A stretch of DNA of 64,000 nucleotides from Achatina immaculata (Eukaryota; Mollusca; Gastropoda; Stylommatophora; Achatinidae): the NCBI GenBank assembly GCA_009760885.1, contig CM019700.1, positions 3,194,993 to 3,258,992 on the forward strand, in the 5' to 3' direction. The translations under genes and the position numbers were made by a program. Below are positions 45,152-57,345 of the stretch, piece by piece; the stretch's first letter is position 1; the number at the start of each line of letters is the position of its first letter. Below the pieces are notes generated by a model. That model saw nothing but the letters and a program-made list of their open reading frames with translations, ran no database searches and was not told where the DNA came from.

Positions 45152-46570
45152 CGGCCCTCTGTCACCTTACTTTTCATAAGCCTCCAGTCTTATTTGGAAA
45201 ACGTGTACAGAAAAAAAAGAATCAGTGCCTCATCTTTTCCATAAGATTCACAACCACATAGACGATCCTGAGCCCTACCTTCCTGGCTAGGTTTCTGTAC
45301 TCCACTACACAATCCTGCTCCAGTTTCGCTGCTAACATCGTCTCCCCCCCCCCCCCCCCGGGCGCTGCAGGCTGTGTAAGAATGTAAGACCCCACCCTAC
45401 TTTTTTTTTGTGAACTTGATGGCCCAAACAAGCGAGGGCAAGGACATGGCAAGCCCTGGCTGCTGGTGTTGTAGGACACAAGAAAGAATACCAGAGAAAG
45501 ACAACGAGGGGCCGACGGTGAGCTGATGACGCGAGTACGATCGATGATATCTTCAGCTTCGTGAAGGGGTCACAGACCTTTGGGAGTCATGACCTAGAGG
45601 GAGGGCCCCCATTCCTTCCCCCCCCCCCCAATCCCACGTAGGCATCAGAAGTTTAAAGTTGCCCGAGGAGGCGGATCGGGGGTAGTGTGGGGTGGGGGGA
45701 TATATCTCTCTCACGATCTGAGGAGTTGTCTTGTTTCTGATACAGAACTGATATCCAATATTTGGAACCAGCGAGATTACAGAAAACTTCGTCACATTTA
45801 CGCTTCAGCAGCGAAATTTTCCTCACTTTCTCGCTGGAGTGGCCACTTCAGCTGACCTATATAATCTCCCGAATTCTTGCGCGCGTAAGGATTTCTGTAA
45901 AATAGGTCAGACACTGTTCACTTTTCTGATCCCCACGTGGAAGGAGAGCTTCAAGAAGAGTTAAACGGGTCACGTGATGACCCAAATAAGTTGTTTTTGT
46001 GCTGGTGATCTCTGAGCCAGGTTCTGTGCACGCCTGGACACGCTGCAGCTGACCTCCAGAAGATTTGGTGCTCAAACTGTTGTCAACGTTCCTAAAGTTG
46101 AGACATAATGAGGATACACTGTGCTAACTTTTGATGCACGCTTATCTGAACAAACACCCAAGAAATGACTAATAACAATTAGTAACATGAAGCCGTACTC
46201 CTGCGACGCACCTGCAGACTTCTTGTGACACGCCTGCTGACAGTCGTTGGACTAGAGTCGAGATCTTCAGTGTCACAAACACGCAGAATTAAAACTTTCC
46301 TCTCCATCCATTCATGTCCTTAGTCGGCGATCGGCTTGGCAAAGCTTCACTTTTTTCCCTCGTCATTTTTATGCCAGGTTACAACTAATATAAATCACAC
46401 TGCCTTAGCCAAATAGCTGAACTGCTCTCTACCTGCGCCCAGCAATCCTTTATCTAAGACAATCTCATTACGCCGCTAAGTGGACTCGTATGTTACCAGT
46501 CTCAAATCATTTCACATCTATTTCAGTGTGGGCGGAGTGTAGCGAGAATGATTATACTAATAGCAAGCAC
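45152..46570. repeat. Segmental duplication 3, copy 2 (unique part)
   Basis: Homologous to 43341-44764. At its right end the shared TAGCAAGCACATAAC leads into a different minisatellite. Confidence 0.92.
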
Positions 46571-47480
46571 ATAACTGGCTCCACTACAATACTCACAAAT
46601 AGCAAGCACATAACTGGCTCCACTACAATACCCACAAATAGCAAGCACATAACTGGCTCCACTACAATACTCACAAATAGCAAGCACATAACTGGCTCCA
46701 CTACAATACTCACAAATAGCAAGCACATAACTGGCTCCACTACAATACTCACAAATAGCAAGCACATCACTGGCTCCACTACAATACTCACAAATAGCAA
46801 GCACATCACTGGCTCCACTACAATACTCACAAATAGCAAGCACATAACTGGCTCCACTACTCTACTCACAAATAGCAAGCACATCACTGGCTCCACTACT
46901 CTACTCACAAATAGCAAGCACATCACTGGCTCCACTACTCTACTCACAAATAGCAAGCACATAACTGGCTCCACTACTCTACTCACAAACAGCAAGCACA
47001 TAACTGGCTCCACTGCCCTACTCACAAAAAGCAAGCACATAACTGGCTCCACTACCCTACTCATAAATACAAATAGCAAGCACATAACTGGCTCCACTAC
47101 CCTACTCATAAATACAAATAGCAAGCACATAACTGGCTCCACTACCCTACTCATAAATACAAATAGCAAGCACATAACTGGCTTCACTGCCCTACTCACA
47201 AATAGCAAGCACATAACTGGCTCCACTACCCTACTCATAAATACAAATAGCAAGCACATAACTGGCTCCACTACTCTACTCACAAATAGCAAGCACATAA
47301 CTGGCTCCACTACTCTACTCACAAATAGCAAGCACATAACTGGCTCCACTACCCTACTCACAAATAGCAAGCACATAACTGGCTCCACTACTCTACTCAC
47401 AAATAGCAAGCACATAACTGGCTCCACTACTCTACTCACAAATAGCAAGCACATAACTGGCTCCACTACCCTACTCACAG
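46549..47480. repeat. 39/45-bp minisatellite, ~23 copies
   Basis: The unit contains AGCAAGCACATAACTGGCTC and CACTACAATACTCACAAAT. Three block types follow in order: ACAATACTC, TCTACTC, and a 45-bp version with CATAAATACAAAT. All periods are multiples of three, so a 341-codon + frame (46490-47515) and a 308-codon - frame stay open; neither has a family match I recognise. Confidence 0.95.
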
Positions 47481-47639
47481 GCTTCGAGACCTTCTTACCC
47501 TCCCCCCACAGCTAAGATTGCCCCTACCCCGGGGGTGACTGGTGTAATTATTTTCACAACAGGTTCAGATTATTAACATTTTGGAAGCTGTTTATGCTGA
47601 CTGTATCATGGCTGTCAGGGTTGTAATTAATACAGCCCC

Positions 47640-47724
47640 ACCCCCCACACACACACAGAAACACGCACAAGTTCCCAAACCCCCCCCCCCACACACACAC
47701 ACAAACACGCACAAGTTCCCCCAC

Positions 47725-47760
<36 letters not shown>

Positions 47761-48905
47761 CACGCACAAGTTCTCCCACCCCACACACACACACACACCA
47801 GAAACACGCACAAGTTCCCCCACCCCACACACCACACACAGAAACCGCACAAGTTCCCCCACCCCCACACCACACACACACAGAAACACGCACAAGTTCC
47901 CCCACCCCCCACACACACACAGAACACGCACAATTCCACCCCCCCCCCCCACACACACACAAAACACGCACAAGTCCCCCCCCCCCACACACACACCACA
48001 CACACACACCACACACACACACACAAAACACGCACAAGTTCCCCCCCCCACACACACACACACAGAAACACGCACAAGTTCCCCCACCCCCCACACACAC
48101 ACAACAGAAACACACAAACACGCACAAGTTCCACCCCCCCCCCACACAACACACAGAAACACGCACAAGTTCCACCCCCCCCCCCCACACACACACACAG
48201 AAACACGCACAAGTTCCCCACCCCCCACACACACACCACACACAGAAACACGCACAAGTTCTCCCACCCCACACACACACACACACACACAGAAACACGC
48301 ACAAGTTCCCCCACCCCACACACACACACACAAACACGCACAAGTTCCCCCACCCCCCACACACACACACAGAAACACGCACAAGTTCCCCCACCCCCCA
48401 CACACACACACATAGAAACACGCACAAGTTCCCCCACCCCCCACACACACACACAGAAACACGCACAAGTTCCCCCACCCCCCACACACACACATAGAAA
48501 CACGCACAAGTTCCCCCACCCCCCACACACACACACAGAAACACGCACAAGTTCCCCCACCCCACACACACACACACAGAAACACGCACAAGTTCCCCCA
48601 CCCCACACACACACACAGAAACACGCACAAGTTCCCACCCCCCCCCCCACACACACACACAGAAACACGCACAAGTTCCCCCACCCCCCACACACACACA
48701 CAGAAACACGCACAAGTTCTCCCACCCCACACACACACACACACACACACAGAAACACGCACAAGTTCCCCCACCCCCACACCACACACACAGAAACACG
48801 CACAAGTTCCCCCACCCCCCACACACACACACACACAGAAACACGCACAAGTTCCCCCACCCCCCACACACACACACACACAGAAACACGCACAAGTCCC
48901 CCCAC
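47640..48905. repeat. CA/C-rich minisatellite, ~35-45-bp units
   Basis: Every unit has the fixed core AAACACGCACAAGTTCCC followed by variable (C)n and (CA)n. About 31 copies. Long Cys/Gly- or Thr/His-rich frames on both strands are translated repeat. Confidence 0.95.
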
Positions 48906-49797
48906 CCCCTCATGTTTTCCCTGTGTTTTTCTACTTCGTGGCCGAGGAAAACATCTGCGCAGATAACATGAAACTCCTCTGAGATGTCTCATCCTCACGA
49001 GAGAGGGGGGGGGGGAGATAGGAGGCGGGAGGCTGCGGGGAGGGGGAGATTAAGGACATAGAGAAGAGAAAGACAGAAAGGGGGTGAGAGTCAGAGAAGG
49101 AGGGAAGAGGGGGGAATACATATACAGAGAGAGAGAGAGAGGGAGAGAGGGGTATAGAGAGAGAGGGAAAGAGAATGAGAATGACTGTATTTAGAGAGAG
49201 ACAGAGGGAGATACAGGGGAAAGAGAGGGGGAAGTATAAAAAGAGGCAGAGAGAGATAGAGGGAGGAGAGAGAGGTATAGAGAGAGAGGGAAAGAGATAA
49301 TGAGAATGATTGTATTTAGAGAGATACAGGGGAAAGAGAGGGGGAAAGTATAGAAAGAGGCAGAGAAAGAGATAGAGAGAGAGAGAGAGAGGCTGCGAAA
49401 TACAGAGAAAGGGAGACAGAGGGAAAGAGAAATAGTACAATAAGAAACTGAAATATATACTGTAAAAAAAAAAAACAAACGCAGCACTACTTTAGTCGTA
49501 ATGGACACGTAATTTCAAACTTGTATCAAAACTTTATTTTAAAGAATTTATGTTTCAACCTTGGCATGAAGAAACTTTAAGACTTTAACAATGAAATGAT
49601 GTTCATTAAATGTGGTTTGGACTTTTAGTCTTTGTGACTGAGGCCTCCGTTTCAGTAAGGTGTATGGCCTCCTCTGGCCTGTATCAGAGAACGACATCTC
49701 CTTGACATGGATCAGATTATCATTGGATCTGTTGTTGTGGAATGGCTGCCAACTCTTCCTGTGGTGCAAGAGACAACTGTCGGAGATTGGTTGGTAA
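48906..49797. repeat. Segmental duplication 4, copy 1 (non-array part)
   Basis: Repeated at 50586-51475 with >99% identity by eye. It contains a ~440-bp GA-rich tract (48998-49440) and the 3' end of a Tc1-like transposon. The junction at 49797/49798 runs straight from transposon sequence into the CA-rich array. Confidence 0.94.
49652..49797 (-). pseudogene. Tc1-like transposase, last ~48 codons (duplicate)
   Basis: Same as 51329-51475: decayed C-terminus ending at GGHTPY with TGA. It is truncated by the duplication junction, not by transposition. Confidence 0.75.
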
Positions 49798-50585
49798 ACA
49801 CGCACAAGTTCCCCCACCCCCCACACACCACACACAGAAACACGCACAAGTTCCCCCACCCCCCACACACCACACAGAAACACGCACAAGTTCCCCCACC
49901 CCACACACACACCACACACACACACACACACACCAGAAACACGCACAAGTCCCCCACCCCCCACACACACACACACACAGAAACACGCACAGTTCCCCCA
50001 CCCCACACACCACACACACAAAACACGCACAAGTTCCCCACCCCCCACACACACACACAGAAACACGCACAAGTTCCCCCACCCCCCCCCCACACACACA
50101 GAAACACGCACAAGTTCCCACCCCCCACACACACCACACAGAAACACGCACAAGTTCCCCCACCCCCCACACCACACACATAGAAACACGCACAAGTTCC
50201 CCCACCCCCCACACACACGAAACACGCACAAGTTCCCCCACCCCACACACACACACACACAGAAACACGCACAAGTTCCCCCACCCCACACACACACAAC
50301 AGAAACACGCACAAGTTCCCCCACCCCCCCCCCACACACACACACACAGAACACGCACAAGTTCCCCCACCCCCCACACACACACAGAAACACGCACAAG
50401 TTCTCCCACCCCACACACACACACACACACACACAGAACACGCACAAGTTCCCCCACCCCACACACACAGAAACACGCACAAGTTCCCCCACCCCCCACA
50501 CACACACACACCAGAAACACGCACAAGTTCCCCCACCCCCACACACACACACACACAGAAACACGCACAAGTCCCCCACCCCCTC
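49798..50585. repeat. CA/C-rich minisatellite, second block
   Basis: Same unit as 47640-48905, about 20 copies, belonging to the second duplicate. Confidence 0.95.
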
Positions 50586-51475
50586 ATGTTTTCCCTGTGT
50601 TTTTCTACTTCGTGGCCGAGGAAAACATCTGCGCAGATAACATGAAACTCCTCTGAGATGTCTCATCCTCACGAGAGAGGGGGGGGGGGAGATAGGAGGC
50701 GGGAGGCTGCGGGGAGGGGGAGATTAAGGACATAGAGAAGAGAAAGACAGAAAGGGGGTGAGAGTCAGAGAAGGAGGGAAGAGGGGGGAATACATATACA
50801 GAGAGAGAGAGAGAGGGAGGAGAGAGGGGTATAGAGAGAGAGGGAAAGAGAATGAGAATGACTGTATTTAGAGAGAGACAGAGGGAGATACAGGGGAAAG
50901 AGAGGGGGAAGTATAAAAAGAGGCAGAGAGAGATAGAGGGAGGAGAGAGAGGTATAGAGAGAGAGGGAAAGAGATAATGAGAATGATTGTATTTAGAGAG
51001 ATACAGGGGAAAGAGAGGGGGAAAGTATAGAAAGAGGCAGAGAAAGAGATATAGAGAGAGAGAGAGAGGCTGCGAAATACAGAGAAAGGGAGACAGAGGG
51101 AAAGAGAAATAGTACAATAAGAAACTGAAATATATACTGTAAAAAAAAAAAACAAACGCAGCACTACTTTAGTCGTAATGGACACGTAATTTCAAACTTG
51201 TATCAAAACTTTATTTTAAAGAATTTATGTTTCAACCTTGGCATGAAGAAACTTTAAGACTTTAACAATGAAATGATGTTCATTAAATGTGGTTTGGACT
51301 TTTAGTCTTTGTGACTGAGGCCTCCGTTTCAGTAAGGTGTATGGCCTCCTCTGGCCTGTATCAGAGAACGACATCTCCTTGACATGGATCAGATTATCCA
51401 TTGGATCTGTTGTTGTGGAATGGCTGCCAACTCTTCCTGTGGTGCAAGAGACAACTGTCGGAGATTGGTTGGTGT
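50586..51475. repeat. Segmental duplication 4, copy 2 (non-array part)
   Basis: Homologous to 48906-49797. Here the transposon sequence continues uninterrupted past 51475, so this is the ancestral right end. Confidence 0.93.
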
Positions 51476-52319
51476 CACGTCTCGCTGGCGGACTTATCTG
51501 TTGAGTTCATCCCATAAGTGTTCTATTGGGTTCATGTCTGATGACACGGAATGGTCTGGACGTTGTTGTCAGCGAGGAACTGGGTGGTGAGTTGTGCCAC
51601 ATGAGGTCGAGCGTTATCCTGCTGAAAAAATCGACCCCCGTGCAGCCAGAAGTGGAAGGACATGAGAACGAAGAATTTCAGCGATGTATCGTTGGCCATT
51701 CAGGCGTCCTTCAATTTACCAGGTCACTTCTTCCCACGAAGTTGATCGTCCCCCACATCAGTACACCTCCACCACCATATGGAGGAGCCTCACCCACGCA
51801 GTTCTAGGCGTAGCGCTCATGGACTCTGCAGTAAACTCTTCTCCGTCTATCGTGTCGCTGGAGCAGAAAGAATGATTCATCACTAAACCAAACTCTTCTC
51901 CAGTCATTCACAACGGTCCATTGACGATGCTGGTTCGCCCACTGCAGTCGGTTCTGGCGATGCTGGTCCGTAAGAACAGGACCTCTGTAGGGTCTTCTAG
52001 TCCAAAGATCAGCATCATGCAGCTGGTTTCTGACTGTTTGTCTGAAATTCGACGAGCTGCTGTTATTGACTGGACTGTTGAGGACGCAGATGCAAATCGA
52101 TTCCTGAGGTGACGCAGCCATATGAAGCGGTCTTCGGTAGGAGTTGTGACTTCTACTGTGCGCCCGGTCTGCAACTGAGCCAGTTTCTTGAAATCATCTC
52201 CAAAGACGACGAATGGTGCTTTTAACCACATTAAATTGTCTGGCCACTACACTCTGTGACTGTCCAGTCTGTAAACGTCCAATGATGATGAGTTGTTGTT
52301 CTGTAGTGAGATGAGCCAT
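51329..52319 (-). pseudogene. Tc1/mariner transposase, frameshifted
   Basis: About 330 codons from ATG 52319 to TGA 51329, the usual Tc1 transposase length. Order on the minus strand: MAHLTTEQQLIIIGRLQTG and a helix-turn-helix (52194-52319); a shifted frame with VTTPTEDRFIWLRHLRNRF; then RPYRGPVLT and VWFSDESFF (first catalytic Asp, ~51890); FQQDNARPH (second Asp, ~51620); and SDMNPIEHLWDELNR, where the acidic third residue is expected (~51510). At least four frame changes and stops (e.g. after HERYA and LWDELNR) make it inactive. I could not identify terminal inverted repeats. It would have cut and pasted a ~1.3-1.6-kb element. Confidence 0.87.
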
Positions 52320-52585
52320 ACTTGAGCATTGAATTTTTAAATGAATTGATTCGACGAGCTTCAATCTTTTATAGGCATTCAATAACATGGTCAGTGAGTT
52401 TTGTGTTCAGTAAGTTTCATGGGATTCTCATGAACCTGTCATGAGTTATTGTCAAAAATGCTGTTCTGATTAGTATGGCTTTTCTGTGGTCATGAATCAT
52501 CTGCTGAGTACAATTCAGGTCAGCACATGAAGTTGATGTCCAAGTGAACGTTTCAGGCAATGTGCCCTTGTCTGATCAGCAAATT

Positions 52586-52667
52586 TCAGTTTAAATCTCT
52601 GAACCTTAAGTGCCCAGGGCACATGGGGCTTCCGCAAAGGTTTTCCACAAATGCCTCAGTTTAAATC
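52586..52667 (-). mobile_element. 58-bp LINE-A insertion with 12-bp TSD
   Basis: TCAGTTTAAATC is at 52586-52597 and 52656-52667. The 58 bp between (52598-52655) match the extreme 3' end of LINE-A, from TCTGAACCTTAAGTGCCCAG on +. Only ~3 bases of the (AG)n tail are present. Confidence 0.9.
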
Positions 52668-52832
52668 GCAACATCGTATTTGTTGCCTTTTTTTTTCTTG
52701 AACAGTATATTTCATCGTTGGATCAGTTTTTTCTCTTACTATAGATTCTTATATGTGTATATTCGCTTAAACGCTGTGTACCTGATAAACGATCGTACTA
52801 TCAAATCAAATAATAGTTTGCAACTTTCATAC

Positions 52833-53060
52833 ACATATCTGTTGATGTCTCTTACATCTCACAAACATATATCTGTTGATGTATCTTACATCTCACAAAC
52901 ATATATCTGTTGATGTCTTTTACATATCACAAACGTGTATCTGTTGATGTCTCTTACATCTCACAAACATATATCTACTAATGTCTCTTACATCTCACAT
53001 GTATGTGTATTTATGTGTCTCACATCTCTCATAATATATCTGTTAGTGTCTCTTACAACT
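52833..53060. repeat. 34-bp minisatellite, ~7 copies
   Basis: The unit contains ATATATCTGTTGATGTCTCT and TACATCTCACAAAC. Confidence 0.9.
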
Positions 53061-53597
53061 GTCACACATATGTTGCCTATGTTGCCACTTGTCAAAGGTT
53101 TCCGTATAACATTTCATACAAAAAAGGTGAACTAACATTTGAAGACAAAAGAAAAAAAACTCAGCAGATAAACTCTGCGAAATCACTAGCAATTTTAAAA
53201 AAGGCAAGGCGAGAACAGCTAGACAAGTAGCGGAAGAAGAAGAAGAAGAAGAAGAAGAAACAGCCTAGTACAGAAATAAATAAATACATGTTTTAAAAAT
53301 GACAGAAAGAAGACGGCAGATAATAAGAAATTTATCACGAAAAAAGGTTTGAAAACATAAATAAATCTTAAATAAAAACCCATAAGAATTAGAAATCTCG
53401 AAACCAGACAAGAAATTAAGGAATGAAAATATGGGAAGATATGTACAATAACTACACGGTCACAGATGACCATATTCAAACCATCGTCATCACAGCACAA
53501 ACAACATTCGACCTATAGACAGTTGCAGAAATACAATGAAGCAATCTGCCGCTGCACTGTAATATCAATTTACACATTCGCTATTTTACAGATATAC
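53061..53597. other. Unique DNA with a (GAA)n tract
   Basis: (GAA)n at about 53232-53260. No gene recognised. Confidence 0.5.
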
Positions 53598-54121
53598 CAT
53601 TACATATTTTCCATCATCATCATCATCATGTGCCGTGCCGACTGGCGTTGGCTATTATGCTTCTCCAGAGTACACGATCCTTCATGCAGGCCATCAGCTC
53701 AGTTGGTGATCTCCTCTCACACCATCCCGTCAGACTGTCCAGTATCATTTCTCTTGGTCTTCCTCTTCATCTTCTTCCTTCTATTTTTCCTGTTGTTATA
53801 ATATTTTCAATGCCCCCTCTTCTCATTGCATGTCCTATGAAAGTACATTGTCTCTCTCTTATCTTTTTGACAAGATTTTTTGTTTCTCCAGCTCTTCTCA
53901 TACATTCTTCATTAGTTATTTTTGCTCTCCAGAGGATTCGCAACATTCTTCTAATAAACCACATTTCTGCTGCTTCCAATGATTTTTGTGCAGACTTGCC
54001 TATTGTCCATGATTCACTTCCATATAACAAGATAGGTTCAATATAGCATTTTAGGACTCGTTTTCTAACATTCATTGATAAGGATGTGTTGGTTAATATG
54101 TTTCTCATTACATATTTTCCA
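53598..54121 (-). mobile_element. LINE-C insertion with 16-bp TSD
   Basis: CATTACATATTTTCCA is at 53598-53613 and 54106-54121; the insertion is 53614-54105. It starts with (GAT)n on the element strand, followed by a ~130-bp 3' UTR. Confidence 0.94.
53740..54105 (-). pseudogene. LINE-C RT C-terminus
   Basis: From RNILTNTSLS: ILLYGSESWTIGKS, AAEMWFIRRMLRI (Trp codon intact here), FIGHAMRRGGIENI, TTGKIEGRR, ending with the GRPRE region. It is open from the 5' edge to ~53767. The apparent 131-codon frame begins in host DNA at 54162. Confidence 0.85.
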
Positions 54122-54469
54122 CAGTACAGAAATACCATCACAAACATATTCGCCACAAACACAAAGCTTATAAGCAGTTTCTATTTTCGTGGAACTCGGT
54201 CACTAAAGAGAAACAAAGAGATAATGAGTTTGCTGTTCTATTTATCCAGATATTATATGTCGGGGAATTGCATTTTCCGGTTAATCGCTTCTATTTTCTA
54301 TTTGTGTCTACGGGTTTAAATTCCATGTCCATTAAAAGTGTTTCGACACCGGCAGCCGATAGTTAAAAATAGACCTGCTGTAAGATGTGGCAGTGTCTTT
54401 CTTATTTTGTTTCGTCATATTTCTATTTTGTGTTTTCATGCGTTACCTATAATCAGTGATCACAATATC

Positions 54470-54647
54470 CCTTGTTTTCATCTCACTGGTGAAGTTGTCA
54501 ATGCACTCACTTGCCGACCAGAAGACAGAGTGTTCGATTCCTGCACATGGGCGGATTTTATTTTTTTCTTTCCGGACCGAACGCCAACGGGGTCAACCCG
54601 GACTCCAAAATGGGGATCCGGGAGTTTTCCTGAGTGGTGTAGTGGCC
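54470..54647 (+). mobile_element. tRNA-derived SINE candidate, interrupted
   Basis: A-box-like TGGTGAAGTTG and B-box-like GTTCGATTCC lie ~45 bp apart on +. They are followed by a body with TTCCGGACCGAACGCCAACG and TGGGGATCCGGGAG. LINE-H interrupts it at 54648; the remainder may continue from 55148. Confidence 0.45.
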
Positions 54648-55109
54648 AAAACACCAGAATAACAATTTACAGAGCTATAATAAGACCAGCCGTCATGTAT
54701 GGTTCAGAAACGTGGAGTACAACAAAGACAAAGAAAGGCGAGCAACAATTGTAGATCTTTGAGAATAAGATCCTCTGGGCCCACAAAGGATACCAACAGT
54801 GGAGAATGGAGAGCTAGAAAGAACACTGAACTGAACAGCTTATTTAAATCCCAAGGAATTTCAAGACATTTTCAGTTTCAAGAAACTGAACACACTACGC
54901 TGGCTGGAAGAGTGGAAGAGAACAGACAAACGAAAATGATGCAAGCACAAGAGATGAGAGAAACAAGACCAAGGGGTAGACCAAGACAGAGATGGAAAGA
55001 CAACATAGAAGAGGACTTAAAATAAATTGGTGTCACCAACTGGAGAGACAGAGGAGTGGAGGCGAACTTTATCTACAGCAGTGAGCCTTGATGGCTCGGA
55101 AAGCTGAAG

Positions 55110-55141
<32 letters not shown>

Positions 55142-55147
55142 GTGGCC
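54639..55147 (+). mobile_element. LINE-H insertion, (GAA)n tail, 9-bp TSD
   Basis: GTAGTGGCC is at 54639-54647 and 55139-55147. The insert 54648-55138 has a (GAA)n tail from 55103. The coding part is a decayed RT C-terminus. Confidence 0.8.
54660..55096 (+). pseudogene. LINE-H RT C-terminus
   Basis: Reads ITIYRAIIRPAVMYGSETWS, then (after stops) IFENKILW, a HTTLAGRVEENRQT segment where relatives have RLRWAGHV, and GRPRQRWKDNIEEDLK, ending near MARKAEEE before the tail. Multiple stops and shifts; no palm motifs. Confidence 0.75.
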
Positions 55148-55467
55148 TAGACATGTGAAGGCAGTAACACTTCTCGCCCCTAGGTTATATGTAAATATCA
55201 AAGGGCAGAACTTTGTTTCCACGACAATCACATCACTCGCTGGAAATCTACTGTATAACTGAAGCACGTGATAAAACCACGTGGAGACACACAGAAAAGA
55301 TAAAACGTTTACGTCCATGGTGTCCTTGACCTTCTCACAAACTACAGGGCGATGTTAGTTAGCGTCACACGTGACCTGTTTTCCTTCCACAGGCCACAGC
55401 GAGTGACAGGTTCCCAGATCTGCAGCAGACTCGCCTCTGATAGCGAACCGGTGGTAACAAACAACAA

Positions 55468-55498
<31 letters not shown>

Positions 55499-55744
55499 TG
55501 TATCATTATAATTATTTAAATATATACATCGACGTGACATGAACCCAACACTAAGGGAAGGCAAAGCTGCCAGGAATCTCACGGGCAAAACATTCCAAGT
55601 CATTAATTCTAGAGCAGCCAAGAAAAAGAAAACTGGAGAATGACCGTGCAAGATGGTGCAGGCGAAGAGAAAGCCAGGTAAAATAGTTATGAAAAAAAAA
55701 GAAAACTTTTTCAGTTCAATGAATGCATCATTCTGTGGTTAACA
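55148..55744. other. Unique DNA with a (CAT)n tract
   Basis: (CAT)n at about 55468-55496. No gene recognised. Confidence 0.5.
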
Positions 55745-55945
55745 AAAGCTGAAACCACTCTGTGGTTAAAAAAAAACTAAAACCACTCTGTGATTAACAA
55801 AAGCTAAAACCACTCTGTGGTAAACAAAACTAAAACCACTCTATGGTAAACAAAACTAAAACCACTCTATGGTAAACAAAACTAAAACCACTCTATGGTA
55901 AACAAAACTAAAACCACTCTATGGTAAATGAAAACTAAAACTAAT
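55745..55945. repeat. 25-bp minisatellite, ~8 copies
   Basis: The unit contains AACTAAAACCACTCTATGGT, with length variation on the left side. Confidence 0.92.
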
Positions 55946-57249
55946 ATGTAAAAAAAAAAAACAACTGGTTATTGTCATTATGAAAGTGATCACTGCTATT
56001 GTGACCTTTGTTAAAAATCCACATCGCCATCATCTTCATCAAATTATCGTCGTTGTTTTTAATTATTTTAATTATTATCGCTGCTGCCATCAACTCTTGG
56101 CTTTGCTGACTTCACTTTGGTCATTTACTTCATTATTTTCATTATTTTTTCCTGACAGAACAAATCCTCACTGACGGTGATGATAACTGTAAGACCTGAC
56201 TAATTAGCATACACTTATGGATATGTTACATGTGTAAATAAATATAATAAAATAACTTATATGTTACATGTGTAAATAAATATAATAAAATAACAGAAAC
56301 AACAACAGATAACAAGTTATTAACGAACAAAGAAATGTGAAATGAAGTCCCCTACCAAGGCCCATAATCGTGAGTCAAGGGAAAGTTATTTCCCCCTTGC
56401 GACCAAACTCTCAGATCAGACCCATTATCTCGCTGCCCAAAATAGGACTGTCCAAACATGGCCGCCTCCACGTTAATCCGTCCGTCAACTTCCTGTTTCG
56501 TTGTGGTTGTGTCAAGATATTCTAGCAGCTCATGAACCCTGCATGTACACTCACATACATGACTGTATCCACGTTCTTGAACCCCCCCCCCCCCCCCCCG
56601 TTAAAGTTCAATAAACATCTACATTCTGATTCTGAATTCCCTCTAATATATATATATATATATATACTTTACGACAATCATAAACAGACAGAGGGAAGAA
56701 AGTACTAGCAAGGGATGTATGGAGAAAACGACTTGACATTTCTTCTTAACCTTTCCCTATCCTGAGACAAATATTTCTCACACTCTCTGTCCTTGGTGGG
56801 TTTTTTTTTTTTCCTTCCAGTTTTGGCCTTTATTACCTTCTGAAGTGGTGCAGTGTCGTTGAGCTGCGTAGATATCTAGCTGAAGATGAGAGATCAAGAG
56901 CAGAATGTAAGACGGGTCTGCGTGCCCGATTCTTTAGCTTTTGAAAATAAAGATTAAGATAAAGATAAGAAGATAAAGCCAGATTTGACTTCCAGGCAAT
57001 GTGTCAAAAGTTTCTTAGACTTAAGGCTCATTTTACTAGAATTTTACTAGAATTTTGCTAGAATGCTTCGTAGAATGGAATTTTTTTTTTTCTTAATGTT
57101 AATTTTCCCAGTCTCACATCTCCCTGGACGCATGTTCCGTAGAACAATGTCCGGCATTATTGTGTCATGTAGGAAATCAACACGTTCTTTCCAATTTTCG
57201 GCCTGTTGTCAGGTTTTTCATCTCACGTCTCTGCTGTTTCAAACATTAA
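55946..57249. other. Unique DNA; LINE-I-like 3' end and small repeats
   Basis: A ~38-bp segment (TTATATGTTACATGTGTAAA) is doubled at 56222-56297; poly-C 56581-56599; (TA)n 56648-56664. Bases ~56820-56975 resemble the LINE-I 3' UTR (GACGGGTCTGC, TGAAAATAAAGATTAAGATA). No gene recognised. Confidence 0.5.
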
Positions 57250-57345
57250 AAATTCATCATCATCGTCGTCATCATTATCATCATCGTCATCAGATGCCAT
57301 GCCAGCGTGGACGGTCATCTTATATCTTATATCTTTCCCGTGCCG

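Noticed and set aside
47554..48998. Six long Cys/Gly- or Thr/His-rich frames of 340-470 codons (and similar at 49548-50672)
   Set aside because: They are translations of the CA/C-rich array in all frames; no start context, domain or splice signal.
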